Source: Lepidostoma basale (lineage: Eukaryota; Arthropoda; Insecta; Trichoptera; Lepidostomatidae). Taken from it: a stretch of DNA of 64,000 bases. Within the stretch, counting starts at the first letter, position 1. Each line of letters begins with the position of its first letter. Positions 21,906 to 31,890 of this stretch are shown here, piece after piece. The stretch is taken from contig JAHDVF020000450.1 in NCBI GenBank assembly GCA_022606425.2, positions 78,501-142,500 on the forward strand, given 5' to 3'. Under the pieces are notes generated by a model that made no database searches, had not been told where the DNA came from, and saw nothing but the letters and a program-made list of their open reading frames with translations. The translations under genes and the position numbers were made by a program.

Positions 21906-23080
21906 ATGATGAAATTGTATTTAATATGTTCTGCGAACCGCTCCCGAAACCGAATCCCAGTGTTGGCAGATCAAAAAAAAGGTTTTGAAGATAGTTGCAC
22001 TAAATCGAAACAGCGCAAAATTCAGCATTTATTGAAAGAATATAACGATGCACAGCTATCTTTTGCTGCCCAATTAAGTGTGCGAGGCAGTGGTAAACGA
22101 GACGCTGCTAATTTAATACAGGAGGTGTCTATAGCTTCCAAGACGAGCTACCGAGTATAAAAACGCTAGAAGAAGAATTACCATAAACAAAGAACAACGT
22201 CCATACACCCCGGAGGAAGCGTTGGAATTTCACTGTGCAGATGTACAAAAATATTCAACAAGAGTCGAATGAAAGAGGTTTCCGTCTATACCCATGATAC
22301 GATCATTTAGTTAAAGTGAAAGAGCAGAGTTACCCTCCCGTCAAAAAACTAAAAAAACGTCGAATTCAACCACAATCGTAAGAGAACCTGATGAAAACAT
22401 GTACAGGTTTGGGATATCAAGCTTGCATGCTTATATCCGCACAATAGAATGCCTGCTAAATATTACTAATAGAATGGAAATAGCTTAGTGGCAAGTTAGG
22501 GGAGAGAAAAATAAAGAAATTTAAAAAAAAGAAGGATATGATAAAAGGTCAATTCAAAGAAGTTGGTCTCATTATAGACAAAATTAAACCAGGTTTCGGT
22601 ACAAGTAACGATGGCAACACCGCAAGAGCGTTTTTTCGCAATTATAAAACCGGTATTGAAGAAAATTGTATTTATCGTCTCAGTACTATTCTTGCAGCAA
22701 TGGCGTCTGGCTATTAAATTGACTCGGATAAATTTAAACAATATTGTTTGGAAACTCGGGAGTTATATCTTACTCTGTACCCATGGTATAACATGCCAGC
22801 TACATTACATAAGATCCTGGTACATGGAGCAGAAATTATAAGACATTCTATCATACCAATAGGTCAAATGTCCGAAGAGGTTTCTGAGGCAAAAAACAAA
22901 GAAATTAGGAAGGTAAGATTAGGTCACACATTAAAAACATCTCGTGTACGCACAAACTATGACTTAATTAATGTCGTCCGATCCATACATTTCACTGTTG
23001 CGGAAACTACCAAAAAAGAATACAATAAAACATCATACAGATTTAAAATCATTGTTAAAGTCAAATTAAATTATATTTAA
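21906..23080 (+). pseudogene. Transposase-like ORF relic (SNDGNTAR motif family)
   Basis: Broken frames give GFEDSCTKSKQRKIQHLLKE, LSVRGSGKRDAANLIQEVSI, then IIDKIKPGFGTSNDGNTARA, FFRNYKTGIEENCIYRLSTI, LYLTLYPWYNMPATLHKILV, HGAEIIRHSIIPIGQMSEEV and EAKNKEIRKVRLGHTLKTSR. The SNDGNTARxFF and MPATLHKILVHG blocks belong to a family of arthropod transposon-derived ORFs. Its terminal part may be distantly related to Transib/RAG1-type transposases, but that is only an impression. At least four stops or frameshifts. Confidence 0.5.
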
Positions 23081-23703
23081 TCAAGAAATTTTTGTTTTAT
23101 TTACTTCCATGTCTCTAAATTGCCATGAAAGATAATTTAAAATCATGCGGCTTTGATTCTGAATTTTGTCCAGCTAGATTGGTCAAATCGTACACTGTGT
23201 GCCGTCTCGAAATTATTTACTAAACAGTGATTTCGAGACGGCACAAATCAACAAGATCTTACGATACATATTAAATTTGTACGTCATCCAGACGCTTGTC
23301 GAATTCTTGCTATATAACTTATTTTACAGGTCCACATGACGCTTTCAAACCACCACATCTTCCCAAAAAACTCTGCTCTACCTTCCGACAAAATTCAACA
23401 ACGAAAATCGCCACATATGTGGGGGCAATATACCCAATGAAAAATTTCGACCACTGTTTTCTATCTTTGTAAATTTAGTTTTTATTATTTTACTTTCTTT
23501 CACTTGATATAGCCATGTTTCATGGCATACTCGGTAAGATTGCACTAAACAATTTTTATATGGCAGAAAATACGTTTTCTCTCTGGAGGCTTGTTTAATC
23601 TTAGTTTAGTTTAATTGTAATTAGTGATAAGACAATGAAAAACAATAATAGTGAATAGAAAAAACAATAATAGTGATAGTGACAATTTTGTGAGTGAAAA
23701 AAA

Positions 23704-24480
23704 AAGGCTTTCTGCCCCGGTATTGCCATTAAGTTTAAGTGCTGCCGACCGGATATGGCGAGCGACAACACGCGCGGCCATGTTTTGACAACGAAAACTG
23801 AAGATCATAAACAGAACGCGGGACTTGGAAATCAGACTCCAGAGGAGGCGGACGTGCGGCTCCCCAGCGCCCGCTGGTCGCCGGCGCGGCGCGCCGGCCA
23901 AAGGGCATTCCCGCCTCGCACGTCCCTCGAGGTGCCGGCAACAACAACAACAAACCATCACGCCGTTTCCCCGCAGGGGTAGACAGAGAGAATGGACCGC
24001 CACACTACTCTATCCTGGCACACCTCTCTAGCTTCCTCCACATTCATACATCGAGTCATACACGCACGTCGATTCTTCCGGCTTCTGACATGACGAACCT
24101 TTAATATTTGATTAATTTGGTCATGTCATGTTTTCCTCGGTCTACCTCGACTCCTTACTCCATTTACATCGTTAACGTATACTTTTTTTAACCATTATTT
24201 CTTCACCCATGCGCTCCATTCATCCCAGGTGCCGGCTGCCTCAGATTATCATCATTGGGGCCTGATGCTGGCCACTGCTGTCTCAGCGAAGGAGACCAAA
24301 CCGCCTTTCGCTTCCATGCTCTTCCCCATCGTCCGCCTCGCACGTCCCTCGTGATGAGGACGCCATTAGCGGCCAACTCGCCACCACGCCGACTTCGCAG
24401 ATCACCGTCCTCGTGCACCACGACAGCGTCGTCAGTGACTCGCTAGTTTTAATTCGTTGGCCAACGAATAGCATGTAAGT
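23704..24480. other. GC-rich island split by a LINE-A insertion
   Basis: Parts 23704-23939 and 24227-24450 are much more GC-rich than the surroundings and share a direct repeat CCGCCTCGCACGTCCCTCG (23911-23929 and 24333-24351). On the minus strand a frame starting at about 23798 reads MAARVVARHIRSAALKLNGN. It could be a first exon or promoter CpG island, but no splice donor is visible. Confidence 0.35.
23940..24226 (-). mobile_element. LINE-A 3' insertion with 10-bp TSD
   Basis: An AAC-rich tail, then the CATCACGCCGTTTCCCC block, in the minus orientation, ending in the SLRWxGHMERM region. Perfect duplication AGGTGCCGGC at 23930-23939 and 24227-24236. Confidence 0.85.
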
Positions 24481-24869
24481 CCTCTTTAGTTCTTAAGTAA
24501 TCTTTCTTTTTCTTTTGTTGTGTCGTGAATGAGAAGGGAGAAGCCACGAGATACATCATGTTGAGCATTTAATCTCCGAACAAAAAAACCTGTGCGATGG
24601 AATAGCCTTATCCATTGATCATCAATCGCCAAAACCAGCAAAATAATTATCACATTAGTATCTTATTTTATAAATTGTTTAGTGCATTTCATTATATGTT
24701 TTAGTGATATATTATTGAATTGGTTTGTTAATTAATATATATCCAAATTCACGAAATAATTGATTCAGGGTATTGATAAAGGATAATAGAAAAAGTTATT
24801 AAAAGTGTATTATGTATTCAGGATTCTTCTTCATATTATTTTTGTGGAATCGAGGAATACCTTATTCTT

Positions 24870-24965
24870 CTTCTGGTGCTATGTCAAGTCTCCCCAACGT
24901 TGGCGATCACTGCAACAAAAGCATCTCGGTCCTGGGTTACTTAGAACAGGTTTTCAGATATAACT
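24870..24965 (-). mobile_element. LINE-D extreme 3' fragment
   Basis: About 90 bp including CCCCAACGTTGGCGATCACTG, matching the conserved RDAFAGVIANVRG end of LINE-D seen at 54190. Confidence 0.55.
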
Positions 24966-25154
24966 AAGATATAATTAATAATAATCAAAATATACATCTG
25001 ATTAATTAATAAAAACGGTGGATACGCGGGACATAAATTAAATAGACATTATGTGCACCATCTAAAATGAACATTTTGTGTTAAATTATTTTTATTTTGT
25101 TATTTTATTTTATATCATTGTATTTTAGGTATATTATTTGTTTTAGATTTATTT

Positions 25155-25352
25155 TGTGGCTGTTCGACGATCGAAGTGTGCGCGGGAGATGCCTATTGGT
25201 GGCGAAAAGGTTCGCAACCCATCACACCGCGTCTCTCGCGGGGCGAAAAGAGAAGGATGGAGTGCCGCAAGAGTAAAAGTGTGACAGTCCATTCTTTCTG
25301 CCTACCCTTTCGGGGAGACGGCGTGATGGTTAGTTAGTTAGTTAGTTAGTTA
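25155..25352 (+). mobile_element. SINE-like element sharing the LINE-A tail, copy 1
   Basis: The body runs from TTCGACGATCGAAGTGTGCG through GATGCCTATTGGTGGCGA and GGTTCGCAACCC. The last 55 bp equal the LINE-A 3' end (CTTTCTGCCTACCC, then GGCGTGATGG and TTAG repeats). An inverted copy is at 30712-30893. Non-coding. This fits a SINE mobilised by LINE-A. Confidence 0.6.
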
Positions 25353-25543
25353 CTAAGACCTGAGATTATCTTTCATTCTATTCCCTAATTGTTGGGATTT
25401 TATTTAATGAAACGTATTCATCAATCTACAACAGGCTTCTTCAACATTTAATTGACTTCAGAAACTTTATTTTTATACAACAGGTCGTTTGAATATAATT
25501 TCTCTATAAGAATTGTTTTTTTAGCTAATCTATCGCCAATTTA

Positions 25544-25763
25544 AGGCAGAAACATATTATTAACACGCGACGTGGCGTGTTTACTCCCACCATCGGCAAC
25601 ACGTCGATCTAGCTCGTCTGGATCGGGTGGCGTGTGCTCGCATGGCGTCGCGTCGGGTGTTCGTAGTGTGATTCTGTTCATAGAAAACAATACAATTTGA
25701 TTCGAATCAACACGCATCACGTGGCATCGGGTGGCGTGGCGTGTTAATAGTATGTTTCTGCCT
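25544..25763. mobile_element. PIF/Harbinger-like MITE, GGCAGAAAC family, copy 2
   Basis: Same termini as copy 1 (AGGCAGAAAC at one end, GTTTCTGCCT at the other), internal sequence inverted relative to copy 1, with TTA at 25541-25543. Confidence 0.8.
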
Positions 25764-25900
25764 TTTTTATCACGTGAATTCTACATCAGAGCAAAGATAG
25801 TGTGACAATCACACTACCATCGCAGTGAAACGAACCTGAGACCTTCGTTATGGCAGTTAGAGTTCTTACCATTTTGCCACGAAGAACTTGTGATATTTCG
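25764..25900 (-). mobile_element. tRNA-derived SINE, degraded copy
   Basis: On the minus strand an A-box-like TGGCAAAATGGTAAGAA is followed by a B-box-like GGTCTCAGGTTCG and the same tail as the SINE at 29537 (TAGTGTGATTGTCACACT, then GTAGAATTCACGTGA). It directly abuts the MITE. Confidence 0.6.
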
Positions 25901-26234
25901 GATAGAACCCTCGTCCTTCGTAACTTGTGGTCAAATGTTTTCAGAGAGTGGAACTAATTAATTATAAGTCTGTTAAAGAAATTGACATACGAGTATTGAT
26001 TACAATATTTTACAAAAGACTTAATTTTTTTTTTGACAATGAGTGGTAAATGTGTGAATGTATTTTCGTGTTAAATTTTACTACAAACGAACACAAGCTT
26101 GCGGCAACAATCTTAATATCGTTTGTCCTGTGCTGAGGGTACACTATTCTACAATTTTTAGAGTCCCTAAAAGAAATTTCCCAGAACCCAAAGATTCCAC
26201 GGAACTCAATTTTGAAGAACTCTGCCAAATTGTT

Positions 26235-26680
26235 CCACTAACCAATGATACTCAACCTTTTTTGTCTTCGGGCCACATCATCAGGGGATTCTTTGAGAAT
26301 TCCGTCATCTTGGAGGCTATCCATCTTTATGTTCCGGATGGTTATCTTCGACAGCGTCAGCATAGACTGTTTTATCTCCCAACATGCAGAACCAACCTGC
26401 CTCTGGTGATGCCGGTGGGGAGAGCAATCAAACTGCTGAACATGATCGCTTTGGAGATCGATGTCTTTCATATTCGTGAAAGTACATTCAGAAGACAAAT
26501 ACTCTTGACTTTGGAGAGTATCTTGTATTCCTAATGTCGAACCATCTCTCATGCGTTTTGGTATTATATATTTATTATGTTTTTCCTGTTCTCAATAGAT
26601 GCCTTGAACTATAAAAAATGTTTGTAATGTCTTTTGAGAAAATAAACTGATTTGATTTGATTTGATTTGATTTGATACAT
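26235..26680 (+). mobile_element. LINE-E 3' end with TTTGA tail
   Basis: Contains VPDGYLRQRQHRLFYLPTCR, TNLPLVMPVGRAIKLLNMIA and IDVFHIRESTFRRQILLTLE, stop, and 3' UTR. The element ends AATAAACTGA then tandem TTTGA units (26640-26677). Confidence 0.85.
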
Positions 26681-27350
26681 ATATTTGTAAAGCTACGCGG
26701 GCCGCAACACTATACTGGTATGAAGAAAAAAAATCATGAAACCCCCCACCCCCCATTTTTTTGGAAAACAATTTGACATTTAAAAAATTATTAACTAAAA
26801 CAGAATAATAATATTACGTATTTCTTATTATTATCAGCATACGGTTCCTTAAAAATTACAATAGTGAAAAAAGTAAAACTCAAAAGTAACATGTATCAAG
26901 GCGTTTATTTCAAAATTTGTGTGATTTTTGAAATTGATTTGTCTAAAATTTCAACAATTTTAGACAAATCGGGTTTATAATTGCTGCATGCTACCTTCAA
27001 TACGTCATCGTGATGAGAATCAGAAAGTCGATTCCCGTATACGTTTTTTTGCATATTTCATTTTGGAATATGATGATTCACAAATATATGTTGATGCAAA
27101 CAATGTAAGGAGCAGGAAAGCACAATTTTTTACAGTCTTGTATTTTTAAGGAACTAATTTACAAAAATGGATGTACTTCTTTCCCTCTCTTTTTTCTTCA
27201 AAATTAGCTTTCAGATTAGTATTGTTCATGTATCAAGATATACGAAGTATAGAATGCCAGATTTTTTTAAATCATGTCCCTGATAATAAATGTGTTTAGG
27301 GCCGCACAAAAAAGCTTGGCGGGCCGCAGGTTGAATATGGTTGCACTATA
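26680..27350. other. Non-coding stretch
   Basis: AT-rich with no convincing frame. The phrases GCTACGCGGGCCGCAACAC (near 26691) and GGCGGGCCGCAGGTTGAATA (near 27318) may be the two ends of one eroded element, but I could not define its borders. Confidence 0.3.
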
Positions 27351-27480
27351 CTTTCTAACCGATCGCGAAAATCAGATGCAGCGTTCACATTTAGATTTAA
27401 AACACGTCTTAATGCGCCCTTGAGGTGATTACATCACAAAAACGGCGCTTTAAAAGTTAGCATATTATTATTATAATGTA
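27350..27480 (+). mobile_element. LINE-F extreme 3' fragment
   Basis: Contains RFKTRLNAPLR-like coding, then CATCACAAAAACGGCGCT and an ATT-repeat tail, as in the longer copy at 45596-46110. Confidence 0.65.
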
Positions 27481-28235
27481 GTATTTTTGAATTAGGTAGG
27501 CACCTATTCTCCATGGTTTATATGCCATAAACAATTAAACGCGTTCATTTTTTATGTCACTGGCAATTTTACCATTACCATAAACCCGAAACCTAACCTT
27601 ACCTGTTTTTACCTCTTCCAGCGAAGCCACGAAAAGTTAATCGAAGCGGTTTCCGGTGGATCATTTATTTGATAAATCGTTGTTTAAAAATATTCTGTTG
27701 AATATATACGGCGCGTATAGAGTAAGTTACTTTTATTCTTAAACAAGTATTTGAAGTGATTAGTGTCTGTCAAAATCATTGTAGGCATTCCCCCAACTCA
27801 AATCTCAAGCAAAGCGTTGTTTGTATACAAAATATTTGTTTGCATTATTTTGTCACAGTTTTACGTAAACATACTTTCTCCTTGAATTGTTTTAGCTGTT
27901 TCGTATTTATAAATTATGTTACTGCGCGTATTTACTCCATGATTTTGGCATGAACAATGCATCGTATCCCGCGCGTCATCTATACACGTTTTCGCTTAGT
28001 AATCTCGCTTACTCGCAGATTTCGTACTTATTTATGAGGTACATAGATAATTTATTGTATCCGTTTTAAATAATTATGAAAAGACCGCCCAGGAATAGTT
28101 TATTTGGTTTCCCGCTCGTTTTTGGCAAACGACTATCTGTGATCTTTCTTACACGCATGTTTGGCTTACTTCCGCGAACAAATGAACGCGATGTTCTCGT
28201 TAGTGATAAAAAAGTAACTATCGTACCGTTTATCC
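27480..28235. other. Non-coding stretch
   Basis: No recognisable gene or repeat. The longest frame (27756-27953) has no recognisable motif. Confidence 0.3.
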
Positions 28236-28239
28236 GCAG

Positions 28240-28740
28240 GTGTTATCTGAGATGAGCTACTGCTGCACTAACCATGTTCTACTTATTCTGTTCCTTCACA
28301 TTCGTGCACCGTGTTTTGCGTGCCCGTCGATTGTTACGGGTTTAAAAAATTCAGCTAGATCCCCACTCTTCCTCGATTTTTTGCCGTATCACATTCTTTC
28401 GGCATTCATTTGTTCTATATGCCTTTTAGTGACGATTTTTCCCACCAACTCAATGATTAGATGTCTTATTCTATGTAAACTTGTTTTGATAGTTTTCTCT
28501 ATCAATGACAAAAAAAGCCTTTCCAAGAAAGCTGAGATGGCAGTGCGCAATGGTTTTCTTGTACCGAACTTAATGTATGGAGCTGGCAAAAGAAGGATGA
28601 AAGAAGAATAAATGCAGTAGAAATGAGATCTCTTAGAAGAATGTGTGCAAAAAAATGTTGTATGGTAGAGTGTTGAATGAAAATGTAAGAAGTGAATGCC
28701 ACCACATGAAAGTGTTAAGAACAAAATAATGAAATGATCA
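28240..28740. mobile_element. Two opposed LINE-A fragments
   Basis: 28255-28450 resembles the antisense LINE-A 3' region (a degenerate CACATTCATACATCGTGTC-like block). 28490-28740 is sense, with KAEMAVRNGFLVPNLMYGAG and RMKEE. Both are heavily eroded. Confidence 0.5.
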
Positions 28741-29084
28741 TTAACCCTTTCAATGCCAGGAGGTATTAATATGGCCGGACACTGATTTTCGGCAATTTTT
28801 TTTAAGAATCAAAACCTATTATATACACATTTTTTTGGAAATATGTTAAAAGTAGATAATAAAGACTTACCATATAAACGATTCGTGCTTAGCTTATGCC
28901 TTCATTTATAAAAATAAAATAATATTTCTCACAAGACGACAGGGTTGGCACATAACTTATCATTATAAATGAAATCAAACACTTCAAACGGGGGATTTCT
29001 GTAATTGTACGACGAGTGTCAGCCCTGCATAACGACGCATTTTGGTTGACCAACGAAGCTTTTTTTAAATTAACAAACAAACCA

Positions 29085-29298
29085 AAGCTAGAAATAGAGG
29101 AAGGCCAAGGAAAACGTGGCACAATCAAATCATTTAAATATTGAATGTCGGACACGTGAGGAGGCGGAGAAATTGACGTGTGTGCATGACAAGATGTATG
29201 AATGTAGAGGAAGCGAGAGAAGTATGTCAGGACAGAACAGTGTGGCGTTCCATTCTTTCTGCCTACCCCTCCGGAGAGACGGCGTGATGGTTAGTTAA
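29085..29298 (+). mobile_element. LINE-A 3' end
   Basis: Matches the RGRPRKTWHNQI through stop segment out of frame, ending GGCGTGATGGTTAGTTAA. Almost identical on the other strand to the 54664 copy. Confidence 0.75.
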
Positions 29299-29299
29299 T

Positions 29300-30035
29300 T
29301 AGCAAACAAATCATCACACCGTTTCGCCGTAGGGGTAGGTGGAGATAATGGACTGCCACACTACTCTATCCTGACATACCTCTCTAGCGTCCTCCACATT
29401 CATACATCGAGTCATACACGCACGTCGATTCTTCCAGCTTCTGACATGACCAACCTTTAATATTTGATTAATTTGATCATGCCATGTTTTCCTCGGTGTG
29501 CCTCGACTCCTTACTCCATTTACATCATTAACGTAATATTATTATTTTGTTGAATCGCTCTTTACATCATGACAGCAAGAGCCAAATCGATGTAAAGGGT
29601 ATTATAGCTATCATAGTGATTTCGTGAGATGTGAGATGTAGATGTGATATCTATTGTCACATGAATTCTACACCAGACCAAAGACAGTGTGACAGTCACA
29701 TTGCCCTCGCCGGGAATCGAATCCGGAACCTTCGGGGTGGCAGTCAATGTACTAACCACTCGGCCACGTAGGTCGTCATATACTTTTTTAACCATTCTTT
29801 CTTCACCCATGCGCTCAATACGTCCGAACCAACGCAGCGATCCTTTCATAATTTTGTTCATAATACCTTCTTTCGCTCTACATTCCTTCCTAATATCAGC
29901 ATTTGGGATTCTGTCGTACATCGTTCTACCACACATACGTCTTGGGGACCTCATCTCTACCGCATTTATTCTGCTCTCACCTTTCTTCTGCCAGTTCCAT
30001 GCTTCGATTCCATACATAAGGATTCTATACATTAA
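29300..30035 (-). mobile_element. LINE-A copy split by a tRNA-derived SINE
   Basis: Minus-strand parts encode [77 protein letters not shown]. After the SINE comes the [11 protein letters not shown] to [13 protein letters not shown] segment. It ends tail-first beside the previous LINE-A at about 29300. Confidence 0.8.
29537..29778 (-). mobile_element. tRNA-derived SINE
   Basis: On the minus strand the head contains A box TGGCCGAGTGGTTAGTA and B box GGTTCCGGATTCGATTCCC at tRNA spacing. A tRNA-unrelated body (AATGTGACTGTCACACTG) and an AAT-rich tail follow. It sits inside LINE-A. This is not a functional tRNA gene because the acceptor stem is not closed. A degraded relative is at 25764. Confidence 0.75.
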
Positions 30036-30284
30036 TTCAATGTAATATCGATAAATCTCGGCTTATTTTTGCAACATAGTGGCAAGAGATGTAACTATAC
30101 ATTTAAAAATTATATGTTTTTTAAAACAGTTTAACTTGGCTAGATATGAACTCTTTCCGGTCCACAAAAAAAAGTTCATTCAGTTTCACAATAGAATTAC
30201 AGAATTACACGCTAAAACAATACATTCAGGTTTTTTTTAATAAAACTATATTTATGTTTACACTTTTTATTTATGATGAATAAT

Positions 30285-30572
30285 GGTGTCATGAACAAAA
30301 TAATGAAAGGATCATTAAAATGGTTTGGACATATGGAAAGAATGGTAAAAAAATTATATATTAATGATGTAAATGGAACCATGAAATAGAGGAAGACCGA
30401 GGAAAACGTGGTACGATCAAATAAATCAAATATTGAATGTCGGCCATGTGAGGAGTCAGAGAAATCGACGCGCGTGCATGACACGATGTATGAATGTTGA
30501 GGAAGCGAGAGAAATATGTCAGGAAAGAAAAGTGTGGCAGTCCATTCATTCTGCCTACCCCTTACGGTTATA
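30285..30572 (+). mobile_element. LINE-A 3' fragment
   Basis: Sense LINE-A from the [20 protein letters not shown] region through RGRPRKTWYDQINQILNVGH, with frameshifts, ending CATTCTGCCTACCCCTTACGG without a TTAG tail. Confidence 0.7.
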
Positions 30573-30711
30573 GGTTTAAAGTGTTGATATTTTTCTAAAA
30601 GTACGCTCACAGTCAGCAAATAAATTAAATTATACATACAAAATTGTCAAGAAAACTGTCAAAACATCCTTAATCTGGTATGTTACCAAGAATCTCTTTA
30701 TTATTTTGATT

Positions 30712-30935
30712 AACTAAATAACTAACCATCACGCCGTCTCCCCGAAAGGGTAGGCAGAAAGAACGGACACTGTCACACTTTGACCGATGCGGCACTCCAT
30801 CCTTCTCTTTTCGCCCCGTGGGAGACGCGGTGTGATGGGTTGCGAACCTCATCGCCACCAATAGGCATCTCCCGCGCACACTTCGATGTTGGACGATCGA
30901 GAGACGGCGTGATGGTTAGTTAGTTAGTTTTATTT
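30712..30935 (-). mobile_element. SINE-like element sharing the LINE-A tail, copy 2
   Basis: An inverted copy of the 25155 element: TAAC tail, CATCACGCCGTCTCC, then the GGTTCGCAACC, CCAATAGGCATCTCC and CGATCG blocks. A second short tail (GGCGTGATGG plus TTAG repeats, 30904-30930) follows in the opposite sense. Confidence 0.6.
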
Positions 30936-31345
30936 TTATTTATTTTGAATGCATGGAATAATGCTCTAATTATTACATTTTATACGCAAATAGTTTGAAT
31001 TCACTGTTCGCTTCCTTCATATATTCTTCATCACTACTTTCAAACCCACAACATTGACAATCCGAATGATATTAAATCTCACCCGAAAACTCGCCTTTTC
31101 AAAATGCTGCATAAAAAATACTATCCAAAAACCCACATTTTCAACTGCATAAAATATAAACAACTTTTATCTGATTGCTGTTGTCGGATGCAGCTCTCAT
31201 GACTAAAATCATCGTCAAAGCGCCCCCTTGAGGTAAGTTATTCCCGAAAACGGCGCTATACAAATTATGTATTCAAAGTAAACTATTTTTGTATAATATG
31301 TAATAATTAGAGCATTATTCCATACATTCAAAATAAATAAAATTG
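30936..31345. mobile_element. Foldback element with a LINE-F piece in its loop
   Basis: Arms 30936-31005 and 31268-31345 are inverted (TTTTGAATGCATGGAATAATG with its complement). The loop (31065-31265) holds LINE-F coding like KTRLFKMLHKKYY and an ACGGCGCTATA end. Further inverted flanks (30150-30250 with 31350-31450, sharing TTTTCCGGTCCACAAAAAAA) suggest a larger, older palindrome around it. Confidence 0.6.
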
Positions 31346-31660
31346 ACATAAATATAGTTTAATTTAAAAAAAAAACCTGGATGTTTTGTTTTACCCTGTA
31401 AATCTGTTGTGGACCTGATGAATATTTTTTTTTGTGGACCGGAAAAGGTTAAATCTTAATTTTGTAATGTCTATTGATGAAAAAAAATGATCGGATTATA
31501 TGTTTATTATCCATTTTCCTTACCAATGCATACCAGTATCTTCTCCTTTGCCTTGGCCACGTAATGATATCCTCACCCTTGCATATCTACCTGTTTGCGA
31601 AAATAATAATAAACGGTATGTCTCTTGCAGCTATTTGTCGCAGGCAATATCAGCTGAGGA

Positions 31661-31890
31661 ATGTCAGTGAATCAGGCCCAAGCCGAGGGGGGAGTGGCGC
31701 CGGTGGCGGAGAACGGCGGCGGGGACGCGGCGGCCGAGGCCCCCGTGGACCCCGCGCCCCGCGAAGACGTCAAGAAGCACCCCACCGGCAGGACTGTCAT
31801 CGTCCGCAACCTGCCGCCCAGCATGCTCTTCAGCTTCCAGGAGGAGCTCAGGAATGAGTTCTCCAAATACGGAAATATTGGATATGTTAA
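31661..31890 (+). CDS. RRM-protein coding exon 1
   Basis: Starts MSVNQAQAEGGVAPVAENGG, an acidic, alanine-rich leader, then enters RRM1 (GRTVIVRNLPPSMLFSFQEE, LRNEFSKYGNIGYV). Donor GTGAGT at 31891, phase 2. Strongly GC-rich. Confidence 0.9.

Larger units (their letters stand above)
20425..23696. mobile_element. 3.3-kb element with long terminal inverted repeats
   Basis: Left repeat 20425-20589 and right repeat 23504-23696 are about 165-190 bp and inverted, sharing CACTCACAAAATTGTCAC at the outer ends. The right copy has a small internal duplication. A transposase-like relic (21906-23080) and a nested MITE (20712-21187) lie inside. No clear target duplication was found. Confidence 0.75.

Noticed and set aside
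23199..23248. Hairpin with CACTGTG beside it, resembling an RSS heptamer
   Set aside because: A seven-base match is easily due to chance, there is no nonamer at proper spacing, and the hairpin (GCCGTCTCGAAAT arms) is better seen as part of a repeat also present at 43137.
28741..28765. TTAACCCTTTCAATGCC as a further TTAA element
   Set aside because: Only one end is visible. No matching inverted terminus with TTAA was found nearby.
29695..29770. A tRNA gene suggested by A and B boxes on the minus strand
   Set aside because: The acceptor stem does not close and the sequence continues into a SINE body and tail inside LINE-A. Called a tRNA-derived SINE instead.
31474..31857. Upstream frame overlapping RRM-gene exon 1
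   Set aside because: It is in another frame and ends in a shadow of the GC-rich exon. The in-frame TGA at 31655 and RRM homology fix the start at 31661.
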